A stretch of 64,000 nucleotides of DNA from Thiomicrorhabdus sp965603495 (GTDB lineage: Bacteria; Pseudomonadota; Gammaproteobacteria; Thiomicrospirales; Thiomicrospiraceae), in NCBI GenBank assembly GCA_965603495.1, contig CBFDDF010000004.1, positions 139,075-203,074 of the forward strand, given 5' to 3'. Position 1 is the stretch's first letter; the number at the start of each line of letters is the position of its first letter. The translations under genes and the position numbers were made by a program. The notes beneath the pieces were generated by a model. That model was not told the DNA's origin and searched no databases. It saw only the letters and a program-made list of their open reading frames with translations. This document shows, piece by piece, positions 34,097 to 42,571 of this stretch.

Positions 34097-35822
34097 GTCC
34101 TAATTGATATAGTTTGGCATAGAAGCCTTGGCTCTCGATAAGTGTTTGGTGAGAACCAAGCTCAACCAGTTTTCCATGATCTAATACGGCAATTTGATCT
34201 GCATTTTCGATGGTGCTTAGACGGTGTGCAATGATAATAACGGTTCTATTTTGTCTTAGGTTATCCATGGCTTTCTGAATCATTTTCTCACTTTGGTTGT
34301 CCAGAGCAGAAGTGGCTTCATCAAAGATTAAAATGGGGGCGTTTTTCAAGAAAGCGCGCGCGATCGCTAAACGTTGACGTTGCCCGCCCGAAAGTTGATT
34401 GCCGTTTTCACCAATGTTCGTGTCGAGCCCTAAGGGTAATTTTTCAATGAACTCCCAAGCGTAAGCGGCTTTAGCGGCAGCAATAATCTCTTCATGATGC
34501 ACGTTGTCTAGCCCATAAGCGATATTGGCGGCCACCGTGTCATCGAACAAGGTAACTTTTTGACTGACCAGTGCAATTTGTTGTCTTAAGAAAACTCGAT
34601 CTAGGGTTTGGATGTTTTCGCCATCAAGTCTGATTTGACCTAAGGTAGGGTCATAAAATCGAGCAATCAAGTTTACCAGGGTGGATTTGCCACTGCCTGA
34701 TTGCCCGACTAAAGCCGTCGTCTGGCCAGCAGGGATTTTAATGTTTAGATTCATGAGTGCTGGATCTTGACTGTTTGGATAACGAAAATCCACATTTTCA
34801 AACTCTAATTCACCGCGTAATTCAGTTAAGACTTTTTGACCGTTATTCGGTTCGTCAGGTTGATCAAGCAGTTCAAAGATACTTTCAGACGCGGCCATGC
34901 CTTTCTGGATGACTTCATTAACGCTGGTCAGACGGCGAATCGGTTCAAACACCAGTGCCATTGCCGTGATGTAGGCGAGTAATTCACCGGTTGTAAATTG
35001 GTCATCGGCTGACATTTGCAGCGCAATATAAACAATGCCCGCTAAGGCGATAGCGGCTAAAACTTGTACCAAAGGAACATTAAGCGCAGACACCTTAGTG
35101 ACTCTCATGGTGTTATTAAGCAGCTCTGTAGCACTGTACTGAAAGCGATTCTGCTCATATTGTTCAGCTCCATAGACTTTTATATCTTGATGGGCCGTGA
35201 GGCTCTCTTCCAAGCGCTGAGTAAGTTGTCCCATATTTGATTGCATGGCTTTACTGGAATGACGCATCAGCTTACTGGCTTTATCGATAATCCAGGCCAC
35301 TATCGGTCCAATCAAAAATAAAATAAGCGTTAGTTGCCAGGAGATATAGAGTAAATAAGCAAGCAGAGCAAAAACAGTCAAAGTATCACGAATTAAAGTT
35401 ACCCAAGCAGTAGAGAGCGCATTACTGGCTTGCGGTACGTCATAGGTGATTTTAGACATGAGCTTTCCTGTGCTATAGCTCTGAAAAACATCAAAAGGCA
35501 GATGCTGCATTTTGCGGTACATGTCTTTACGAATCGCAAGAATGGCTTTTTGGGCTATCCATTGGCTGAATACTTTACTGAAATATTCGGCAATCCCCTT
35601 AATAATAAAGACGCCAGCCAACAGTAGAGGTATCCATACAAAAGAATCGGGGTTTTTAGCAATTAAGCTTTCATCGACCAGTTCTTTCAAGACCATCGCA
35701 GTTGCCGGTTCCATAGCCGCAATGATAATGATGGCAAATAGTGTAATGGCAATCATGCCCTTGTAGGGCGTGATGTAGGTTAATAACCGGCGGTATAGTG
35801 ACAGTGTTGCACGATCGAGCAT
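34080..35822 (-). CDS. msbA: Lipid A export ABC transporter MsbA
   Basis: MsbA flips core-lipid A across the inner membrane. The 580-residue half-transporter fuses six membrane helices (residues about 15-300) with one ATPase domain. Walker A is GQSGSGKST (near 375), the signature is LSGGQRQRLAIARAF, Walker B is ILIFDEATSALD and the H-loop is IIAHRLSTI. It lies between a phosphatase gene and lpxL, all on the minus strand with tiny gaps, as an envelope operon. Confidence 0.93.
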   Translation of the reverse strand: MLDRATLSLYRRLLTYITPYKGMIAITLFAIIIIAAMEPATAMVLKELVDESLIAKNPDSFVWIPLLLAGVFIIKGIAEYFSKVFSQWIAQKAILAIRKDMYRKMQHLPFDVFQSYSTGKLMSKITYDVPQASNALSTAWVTLIRDTLTVFALLAYLLYISWQLTLILFLIGPIVAWIIDKASKLMRHSSKAMQSNMGQLTQRLEESLTAHQDIKVYGAEQYEQNRFQYSATELLNNTMRVTKVSALNVPLVQVLAAIALAGIVYIALQMSADDQFTTGELLAYITAMALVFEPIRRLTSVNEVIQKGMAASESIFELLDQPDEPNNGQKVLTELRGELEFENVDFRYPNSQDPALMNLNIKIPAGQTTALVGQSGSGKSTLVNLIARFYDPTLGQIRLDGENIQTLDRVFLRQQIALVSQKVTLFDDTVAANIAYGLDNVHHEEIIAAAKAAYAWEFIEKLPLGLDTNIGENGNQLSGGQRQRLAIARAFLKNAPILIFDEATSALDNQSEKMIQKAMDNLRQNRTVIIIAHRLSTIENADQIAVLDHGKLVELGSHQTLIESQGFYAKLYQLGHDIDA

Positions 35823-35825
35823 TAA

Positions 35826-36488
35826 TTACTCTCTTCTTAGGATTTTATTAACCACAATATTGGCCCAGCCAGAGCTGTGGAAAGTCGCGTTTAAAGCGGG
35901 CTTGTCGTAATGTTCAGTGACCCATACCAAGAATGAAATTTCAGGATGCGTTTTTTGAAATTCAAGGAAACTATCGAAGAAATAATCCAATTTTCCAGTT
36001 TCCGCCCAACGAAAGTGACCATATTTCATGCTGAGTTGCTTGAGAGATTCTTCAATCGATTTATGCTCAATAAAGTGTTCGTAAAAAACACTCATTAAAC
36101 CCGCTCGATCTGCACCTGATTTACAGTGGATTAAAATGGGGTACTCTGCGTTTTCAAGAATGGTTTTCGCTTTGAGTATGTTGTCAACATCCGGTAGGCT
36201 TCTGGAAGACATTGCATGATTGATTAGGGTGATGCCAAACCGTTCACAAGCTTCTTTCTCTAAGAGATACTGTCCTGTTTTATCTGCACGGCGCATGCTG
36301 ATAATAGTTTTAACACCTTGCTTTCTTGCAAGTTGTTTAATGAAAGCGGGAGATGGGTGATTGCTACGGTAAGCCTTTAGAGAAATGGCGTAAAAGTTGC
36401 GATAGATTATGCGTAAAATCTCATGATCGATAAACCACGCCTCTAGATGAGCTTTAAATCTGCCCCATTTGCTTTGAAGATGTGCCAT
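35826..36488 (-). CDS. Cysteine-based (tyrosine/dual-specificity) phosphatase
   Basis: This 220-residue protein contains the catalytic P-loop HCKSGADRAG (121-130), the CX5R signature of protein tyrosine and dual-specificity phosphatases. The N-terminal part (QGVKTIISMRRADK) and a possible general-acid region (MSSRSLPDVDN) precede it. It ends three bases before msbA, so it is probably the first gene of a phosphatase-msbA-lpxL operon. That context suggests a lipid or lipid A precursor phosphate substrate rather than a protein, which is inference only. No membrane helix or signal peptide is obvious. Confidence 0.75.
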   Translation of the reverse strand: MAHLQSKWGRFKAHLEAWFIDHEILRIIYRNFYAISLKAYRSNHPSPAFIKQLARKQGVKTIISMRRADKTGQYLLEKEACERFGITLINHAMSSRSLPDVDNILKAKTILENAEYPILIHCKSGADRAGLMSVFYEHFIEHKSIEESLKQLSMKYGHFRWAETGKLDYFFDSFLEFQKTHPEISFLVWVTEHYDKPALNATFHSSGWANIVVNKILRRE

Positions 36489-36589
36489 AAAATGTCTTTT
36501 AATGCCGAGTAAATAGGGGGTATTTTACCCTTTTAACGGTTCTAAATGATAGAATTGCGTTTTCAATTTATTGCATGTTTGAGGTGTCT

Positions 36590-38203
36590 GTGTCGAAGGT
36601 AATCCAATCCCATTGGTGGTCGACTCTATTCGTCCTTTTTTTTCCGCTTTTAATTATGTATGCCTACTCCGATTTCATTCGTAGCTCTGAGTTAAATGCG
36701 CGTTTGGGATGGCTGTTGATGATTGGCGGTTTGGCCTATCTTTTTAGATACACAGTCTTACAGAAGTTACTGTTGGGTGTACTGTTTTTATTAGTGCTTT
36801 CGGGCAGTTTAGATATTCTGTATGCCGTGACCTTTGGGGGTGTGTTTACCAGTGCGTCATTTGAAGCGATGGCAGCCACTGATGCTCATGAAAGCATTGA
36901 GTTTTTGTTCGCCTACGCTTCGCTTGAAAATGTTTTATTAATCGCTTTCTATGTGATTGTGGCCTATTTTTTGTTGAGTCGAATTTTGTTCAAAGCCCCT
37001 GTTTATACACGACAAAAAGTATGGGCCGCTTTGGGTGTTTTAATGTTGTTGGTTGCGATTCAGCAAATGGATCAGCGTGGCCGAACGTTTGATACTATCC
37101 CGGGTTTTACAGGGGTGGCGATTGATTACGTTTCTAATCAAGAAGGCATGGACTCAGTCATTGCTGCCAGAAAGAAGCTTTACCAAACGAAAGATTTTAA
37201 TGCGCAAATGCTCAGTGCTAAACCGCAAACTTATGTCATTGTGGTGGGAGAATCTTTAAATCGTAACCATATGTCTTTATATGGCTATGTTCGTGATACG
37301 ACGCCGAACTTGAATCGACTGAGTTCTGAATTTATTAAATTTGATAATGTCGTGTCAGCGTTTGCTCAAACCAGTCCTTCTTTAAGTGTCAGCCTCACGG
37401 AAGCAGATACGGTTAATGGTTTAAAAGAAACGCAGGCGATTAGTTTGTTGGGCGCCATGAAAAAAGCGGGCTTTAAAACCTGGTGGATTTCCAATCAACA
37501 GCCATTAAGAAAGCCGACGACAGCGATGGCTGCATTGGCAGATGTTGAACATTTTATTAGCCATGACTTTCATGGCGTAGAGTCACATCGTTATGATGGC
37601 TATTTGTTACCGGCTGTGAATAAAGCACTTGAAGATAAAGCTTCCCACAAGGTGGTTTTCGTACACCTTATGGGTAGTCATCTACAGTATCGTAATCGTT
37701 ACCCTGAAGATTATGCAGTGTTCGAAGGTCATAAAGGCTTGCAGGCCTTTATCGAGGAGCCTTCTGATTCACAGCTTGATTTTATCAATGCTTATGATGA
37801 CTCGGTACATTATACGGATCATGTGGTGGGTCAGATTTTGTTAGCTTTACAGGAAACAAAGCAAATTGCAGCTTTGAGCTTTTTTGCGGATCATGGTGAA
37901 GAGGTCTTTGATAGCAAAGATTTTAAGGGGCATGGCCCTGATGGTGTGACGCATGACATGCTAGAAATTCCTTTTATCTTTTGGCGAAATCAAGCCTATC
38001 GAACAGAATTTGAAGTAGTTGATACGCTGTTGCAAAGTCGTCAGCATGAATCCATGATGTTAGATGACTTCTTCCATTTCGGCTTATGTACTGCTCAAGT
38101 GCAAAGTGATTTATTAAATCCTTTGCGTTCGCTGTGTTCGCCAAACTACCAAGCCAAACCACGCATTATTTATGGCAAAGATTATGATAAGGGAATGCAA
38201 TGA
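36590..38203 (+). CDS. eptA: Phosphoethanolamine-lipid A transferase (EptA-like)
   Basis: EptA moves phosphoethanolamine from phosphatidylethanolamine to lipid A, lowering its negative charge and polymyxin sensitivity. About 537 residues. Roughly five N-terminal membrane helices are followed by a periplasmic sulfatase-type domain with VVGESLNRNHMSLYGY (metal-binding Glu), a Thr nucleophile near QTSPSLS, FFADHGEEVFD and KGHGPDGVTHD. I favour the GTG at 36590 because GAGG lies five bases upstream; an ATG at 36575 is in frame. It overlaps dgkA by four bases. Confidence 0.88.
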   Translation: MSKVIQSHWWSTLFVLFFPLLIMYAYSDFIRSSELNARLGWLLMIGGLAYLFRYTVLQKLLLGVLFLLVLSGSLDILYAVTFGGVFTSASFEAMAATDAHESIEFLFAYASLENVLLIAFYVIVAYFLLSRILFKAPVYTRQKVWAALGVLMLLVAIQQMDQRGRTFDTIPGFTGVAIDYVSNQEGMDSVIAARKKLYQTKDFNAQMLSAKPQTYVIVVGESLNRNHMSLYGYVRDTTPNLNRLSSEFIKFDNVVSAFAQTSPSLSVSLTEADTVNGLKETQAISLLGAMKKAGFKTWWISNQQPLRKPTTAMAALADVEHFISHDFHGVESHRYDGYLLPAVNKALEDKASHKVVFVHLMGSHLQYRNRYPEDYAVFEGHKGLQAFIEEPSDSQLDFINAYDDSVHYTDHVVGQILLALQETKQIAALSFFADHGEEVFDSKDFKGHGPDGVTHDMLEIPFIFWRNQAYRTEFEVVDTLLQSRQHESMMLDDFFHFGLCTAQVQSDLLNPLRSLCSPNYQAKPRIIYGKDYDKGMQ

Positions 38204-38571
38204 AATCTCCTCATGTCGGTATTAAAAGGGTTTGGCACGCGATTGGTTATTCATGGAAAGGTTTTAGATCCACTTGGAAGCATGAAGCAGCCTTTCGCCA
38301 AGAACTCATCCTGTTTGTTTTTTTGATCCCTTTAGCCTTTTGGTTAGGGGATAATAGTATTGAAGTGATTTTTTTAATCGCGACTTTACTGTTTGTGCTG
38401 ATTGTTGAGTTGTTGAACTCCGCGATAGAGTCAGTGGTTGATCGAACTGGACATGAATACCATAAGTTATCTGGGCGAGCCAAAGATCAAGCTTCGGCGG
38501 CTGTCTTATTGTCCTTTTTAGTAGCTACCCTGATTTGGGGTGGTTTTATTGTTACAAAATTAACGAGTTAA
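38200..38571 (+). CDS. dgkA: Diacylglycerol kinase
   Basis: This 123-residue trimeric membrane enzyme phosphorylates diacylglycerol to phosphatidate. Three membrane helices are visible. The signature ELLNSAIESVVDR (near residue 69) and the GRAKDQASAAVLLS segment are diagnostic. It starts inside the eptA stop (ATGA). The pairing makes sense because EptA releases diacylglycerol, which DgkA returns to phospholipid synthesis. Confidence 0.95.
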   Translation: MKSPHVGIKRVWHAIGYSWKGFRSTWKHEAAFRQELILFVFLIPLAFWLGDNSIEVIFLIATLLFVLIVELLNSAIESVVDRTGHEYHKLSGRAKDQASAAVLLSFLVATLIWGGFIVTKLTS

Positions 38572-38577
38572 AGAATT

Positions 38578-39522
38578 ATGATCGTAGTCACAGGTGGAGC
38601 AGGTTTTATCGGTAGCAATATTGTTAAAGCTTTGAATGAACAGGGACGTACCGATATTCTGGTGGTGGATGATCTCAAAGACGGTACTAAATTTGTAAAC
38701 TTAGCCGATTGTGATATTGCGGATTATTTGGACAAAGAAGATTTTCAGCAACGTATCTTTGCCGATCAAGGTCTGCCAGAGATCGAAGTCGTTTTCCATG
38801 AAGGCGCCTGTTCGTCGACCACGGAGTGGGATGGCAAGTTCATGATGGACAATAATTACGAATACTCAAAAGATGTTTTGAATTATTGTTTAGAAAATAG
38901 AATTCCATTTTTATACGCTTCATCCGCTTCAGTCTATGGCGATGGCCCTGATTTTATTGAACAACGTCAATATGAAAAGCCTCTGAACGTTTACGGCTAT
39001 TCTAAATTTCAGTTTGATCAATATGTGCGCAATATTTTGCCACGGGCGAAAAGCCAAGTGGTCGGCTTTCGCTACTTTAATGTGTATGGTCCGCGCGAAC
39101 AGCACAAAGGCGATATGGCCAGTGTCGCGTTTAAATTACATCATCAAGTCCTCGCGGGCGAAAACGTCAAATTATTCGGTGAATATGATGGTTACGGGCC
39201 AGGTATGCAAACGCGTGACTTTGTTTATGTCGATGACGTGGTTGCGGTTAACTTATGGTTTGCCGAGCATCCAGAGAAGTCGGGTATCTTTAATTTAGGT
39301 CCAGCCAAAGCGCAACCTTTTAAAGATGTCGCGCAAGCGGTGATTGATTATCATGCCAAGGGTGAAATTGAATATATTGATTTTCCCGAGCATTTAAAAG
39401 GTCGATACCAGAGCCACACTCAGGCTGATAATAGCTTATTGCGAGAAGCGGGTTATGTAGCCGACTTTAAAACGGTCGAACAGGGTGTCACCGCGTATTT
39501 AGATTGGTTAACGAGTCGATAG
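38578..39522 (+). CDS. hldD: ADP-L-glycero-D-manno-heptose 6-epimerase
   Basis: HldD makes ADP-L,D-heptose for the LPS inner core. The 314-residue extended SDR has TGGAGFIGSN at the N-terminus, SSASVYG and the catalytic YGYSKFQFD (Tyr-X3-Lys). FRYFNVYGPRE and QTRDFVYVDDVV complete the substrate side. It is seven bases after dgkA and directly before waaC. Confidence 0.95.
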   Translation: MIVVTGGAGFIGSNIVKALNEQGRTDILVVDDLKDGTKFVNLADCDIADYLDKEDFQQRIFADQGLPEIEVVFHEGACSSTTEWDGKFMMDNNYEYSKDVLNYCLENRIPFLYASSASVYGDGPDFIEQRQYEKPLNVYGYSKFQFDQYVRNILPRAKSQVVGFRYFNVYGPREQHKGDMASVAFKLHHQVLAGENVKLFGEYDGYGPGMQTRDFVYVDDVVAVNLWFAEHPEKSGIFNLGPAKAQPFKDVAQAVIDYHAKGEIEYIDFPEHLKGRYQSHTQADNSLLREAGYVADFKTVEQGVTAYLDWLTSR

Positions 39523-39531
39523 AGAATTATT

Positions 39532-40581
39532 TTGCGCATATTACTCATTAAAATGTCCTCGATGGGGGATGTGTTTCATACTTTCCCTGCGTTATCGGAT
39601 GCTTTAAAGGCGATGCCTGATTTGCAAATAGATTGGGTCGTCGAAAAGTCGTTTGCAGAAATTCCGCAATGGCATCCAGTCGTTGATAAGGTCTATCCAA
39701 TTGAACTGCGCAAATGGCGCAAAAGTCTTTTTTCAAAAAAGACCCGACAGGAAATTAAAGCGTTTTTTGAGACAATTAATCAAACTAAATATGATTTAAT
39801 CCTTGATGCGCAAGGGCTTTACAAAAGTCTTTGGGTAGCGAGACGAGTGAATGCTCCGATTAGCGGTTTTGATTTTGAGAGTGCTCGCGAACCCTTATCG
39901 AGTCTGTTTTATAAAAATAAGTATCGGGTTGCTAAAGACCAGCATGCCATCTTACGACTGCGCCAACTCTTCGCTAAAGCATTAGATTATCCGCTTACTG
40001 AAAATGCACCAATTGTTTATGGCTTAAATACCCAGGCCTGGTCAAAACCAGAAATCCTTATCGAAAATATTAGGCATGATGATTACTGGGTATTTCTGCA
40101 TGGCACAACTTGGGAAACCAAGTATTGGCCAGAAGCCTACTGGATTGAGCTTTTACAAAAAGCTAATGCTTCGGGCGTTAAAGTCATTTTGCCTTGGGGT
40201 AATCAAGAAGAGCATGAACGTGCACTGCATATTGCAAGCTCTACAGAAAACAACCAGGCCTGGGTGCCAGAAGCGATGTTGAGTCTGAATGATATGGCAC
40301 GTTTGCTTAAAAACGCAAGCGCCGTGGTCTCAGTCGATACTGGATTATCTCATGTCGCAGCCGCTTTAGAGGTGCCAATGGTCGTGCTGTACCGCGTCAC
40401 CGACCCTAAGTTGGTTGGTGCTGATGGTCGTCAAGTAACACGATTGGAGTCGCCTTGCGCATCGGGCTATATCAAAGAATTTAAGGATTCTGCGCAAGCT
40501 TTGCAATCATTAGAAGGCATTGAAGTACAAATCGTATGGGCTGAACTTATAAAATCAGTGAAGCTCAGTAATGGGTCTTGA
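39532..40581 (+). CDS. waaC: Lipopolysaccharide heptosyltransferase I
   Basis: WaaC attaches the first heptose to Kdo2-lipid A. The 349-residue GT9 family protein starts MRILLIKMSSMGDVFHTFPAL (TTG start) and has DLILDAQGLYKSLW, LHGTTWETKYWPEAYW and the VVSVDTGLSHVAAAL nucleotide-sugar-binding region. Two near-exact palindrome copies lie within it (40031 and 40253), both read as Gln-Ala-Trp. Confidence 0.92.
   Translation: MRILLIKMSSMGDVFHTFPALSDALKAMPDLQIDWVVEKSFAEIPQWHPVVDKVYPIELRKWRKSLFSKKTRQEIKAFFETINQTKYDLILDAQGLYKSLWVARRVNAPISGFDFESAREPLSSLFYKNKYRVAKDQHAILRLRQLFAKALDYPLTENAPIVYGLNTQAWSKPEILIENIRHDDYWVFLHGTTWETKYWPEAYWIELLQKANASGVKVILPWGNQEEHERALHIASSTENNQAWVPEAMLSLNDMARLLKNASAVVSVDTGLSHVAAALEVPMVVLYRVTDPKLVGADGRQVTRLESPCASGYIKEFKDSAQALQSLEGIEVQIVWAELIKSVKLSNGS
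40031..40042. repeat. Dispersed palindrome copy (one mismatch, coding)
   Basis: CCCAGGCCTGGT within waaC, read as (Thr)-Gln-Ala-Trp-Ser. Confidence 0.7.
40253..40264. repeat. Dispersed palindrome copy (one mismatch, coding)
   Basis: ACCAGGCCTGGG within waaC, read as (Asn)-Gln-Ala-Trp-Val. Confidence 0.7.
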
Positions 40582-40593
40582 GGAACAAATAGA

Positions 40594-41508
40594 GTGTTAA
40601 GTTTATTTAAGTTATTTAGTTTTAGACAGTTTAGTCGTCAGCCGGTCAAGTTGGCTATGAGCTTGATGGTAAAGAATGAAATTGATCTGATTGAAGCGAA
40701 TATTAGAGTCCACTCAGCGTTAGGGGTTGATTGCTTTGTGGTCATTGATAACGGTTCGACCGATGGAACGCTTGAAGTATTAAAGCAACTAGCTCAGGAG
40801 TTTGAGTTACATTTGATTGACCGTCCGGTTGTTGATTACAGACAAAGTGACTGGCGAACTGAGATGGCGCTGATTGCACGTGATGTGATGGGTGCGGATT
40901 GGGTAATCTCGAATGATGCAGACGAGTTTTGGATGCCGCAGGGTGATTCATTAAAAGAGGGGTTGTCTAAGTGGGGGTCGATCATCGAGTTTGAACGTTC
41001 GAATGTACAATTGGACACGGAGTCTGAATCAAAGCCGTTTTATGAGCGTATCTACCGAGCTAAACACCCCATTCTTTATCCTAAAAAGAATCAACTGAAA
41101 GAAGATGATATGTCGATTCAGTTGGGCAAAATCCATGGCAAAGTGATGGTTAATTTGCATGGTTTAATGCGTATTAAGGGCGGAAATCATCGTGCATGGC
41201 ATTGGTGGTCTTGGTTGAATTCAACTACTTCAGATAAAGCATTGGTTTATCATTATGGTATCGGTTCAAAGGCGCATTTCTTAAGTCATATTGAAAATAG
41301 ACAAACCTTATTAGCAAAAGGCGTATCCAAAATGGGCGACCATTATCGCCGTTGGGTCAGAATGGCTGCTGATGGTGTGATTGACCAAGAATGGCAACGC
41401 CTTGTACTGGATAATAATGCGGTTAGCGTGTTGCAAAAGTATGGTGTGATTGTTAAAGACACGCGTGCCAAAGAGATTATCCAAGGTATCTTGCAGCAGA
41501 ATGACTAA
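40594..41508 (+). CDS. Family 2-type glycosyltransferase
   Basis: This 304-residue cytoplasmic GT-A fold protein starts with a basic head, then MSLMVKNEIDLIEANI and FVVIDNGSTDGT, the nucleotide-sugar site. The metal-binding DXD-like element is in NDADEFW. It has no obvious membrane helix. The start is GTG with GAGGA upstream. It sits between waaC and two GT-B-type genes, so an LPS outer-core role is likely. The donor sugar is unknown. Confidence 0.8.
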   Translation: MLSLFKLFSFRQFSRQPVKLAMSLMVKNEIDLIEANIRVHSALGVDCFVVIDNGSTDGTLEVLKQLAQEFELHLIDRPVVDYRQSDWRTEMALIARDVMGADWVISNDADEFWMPQGDSLKEGLSKWGSIIEFERSNVQLDTESESKPFYERIYRAKHPILYPKKNQLKEDDMSIQLGKIHGKVMVNLHGLMRIKGGNHRAWHWWSWLNSTTSDKALVYHYGIGSKAHFLSHIENRQTLLAKGVSKMGDHYRRWVRMAADGVIDQEWQRLVLDNNAVSVLQKYGVIVKDTRAKEIIQGILQQND

Positions 41509-42571
41509 AGATCTGTATATTATTTCATCGGTTTTTCATTTGTTAATTGCGGCTGCGGTTGCAGCATCAAGACCAAATAATAAAACTTACTGGGTTTTTA
41601 CACGTTTTACGCAAAAGCGTTTTCAAGCCTTGCAGCCTTGCTTACTGAGCCTGGTGGGATCAGTGGGTCAGATTCTCTATTTAGATGACTCGACAACTTC
41701 CGTAAAACAGAGGAAGAAGAATGCAGGAATTTTGTTAAATTTTGCAAAAGATTGTCATATCTCGCAAATTTTTGTCGGCAATGATCGTCATGTTGAATTT
41801 CAATTTTTAGCGCACTTTCTAAAAAAAGAAATTCCAAGTTTACGTTCTATTTATTTGGACGAGGGTTTATACAGTTACATTGGACGAAAAGCTTCGGGAG
41901 CGTTTGCCGAGCGAGTCGTCGACCAAACGCTTAAACGACTTGTATATGGTGCTTGGTGGCAAACGCCGAAAACGATTGGCGCTTCTGATTATATTGATGA
42001 AGTTTGGTTAGCCTACCCTGACCAGGCCTGCTCAATTTTACAGTCCAAAGTGAGAGCCCAATTACCTATAGAAGGTTTTGAGTCAGCAGCATTTAAAGAT
42101 TTTATTATGTGTTGGGGAGGCTTGTTTAATTTGCCTTCTAATCTACATAAAGTGGATTTTATCCTTACCATTACCGATGAAAAAAACTTTGCCAAGTTTC
42201 CTAGCTATGAAGAATCAATCAAAGATTTAGTGACGGCGTTGGTTGCTCAAGGATACAGGGTTGCGGTGAAGTATCATCCGAATGCCAATCAGCAAGATTT
42301 ATTAGGGTTAGAAGTCCTTTCTGAACAGGTGTCGATTTTGCCTTCAGGCTTGCCATTTGAAGTATTGTTGCCTTTATTATCAAAAGCCACGCTGATTGCG
42401 GAGTTTTCTTCTACGTTAATAACGAGTCGATTGCTCAGTCCGAAAATGAGTGTGTGGTCGATAGTTCATGCTGATCAACATGTACCACTTGAACTGAGTC
42501 GTTTGTGTGAGGCTTTAGAGATTAAGTCAATGTCGATTGATGAACTTAAACAGAAAATCAAGGCGGAATGA
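41501..42571 (+). CDS. Putative sialyltransferase-like glycosyltransferase, paralogue 1
   Basis: I chose the ATG at 41501 (overlapping the previous gene by eight bases), giving 356 residues. The protein has motifs matching bacterial sialyltransferase families: a (D/E)(D/E)G motif in YLDEGLYSY (DEG at 120-122), an HP motif in VKYHPN (259-260) and a Ser/Thr motif EFSSTL (303-305). Those residues act in base catalysis and CMP binding in the known families. A shared block, RLVYGAWWQTPKTIGAS, links it to the genes at 42568 and 53276. A near-exact palindrome (42021) encodes Gln-Ala-Cys. Donor identity is inferred, not shown. Confidence 0.65.
   Translation: MTKDLYIISSVFHLLIAAAVAASRPNNKTYWVFTRFTQKRFQALQPCLLSLVGSVGQILYLDDSTTSVKQRKKNAGILLNFAKDCHISQIFVGNDRHVEFQFLAHFLKKEIPSLRSIYLDEGLYSYIGRKASGAFAERVVDQTLKRLVYGAWWQTPKTIGASDYIDEVWLAYPDQACSILQSKVRAQLPIEGFESAAFKDFIMCWGGLFNLPSNLHKVDFILTITDEKNFAKFPSYEESIKDLVTALVAQGYRVAVKYHPNANQQDLLGLEVLSEQVSILPSGLPFEVLLPLLSKATLIAEFSSTLITSRLLSPKMSVWSIVHADQHVPLELSRLCEALEIKSMSIDELKQKIKAE
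42021..42032. repeat. Dispersed palindrome copy (one mismatch, coding)
   Basis: ACCAGGCCTGCT, read as (Asp)-Gln-Ala-Cys; the mismatch changes the usual Trp. Confidence 0.7.
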
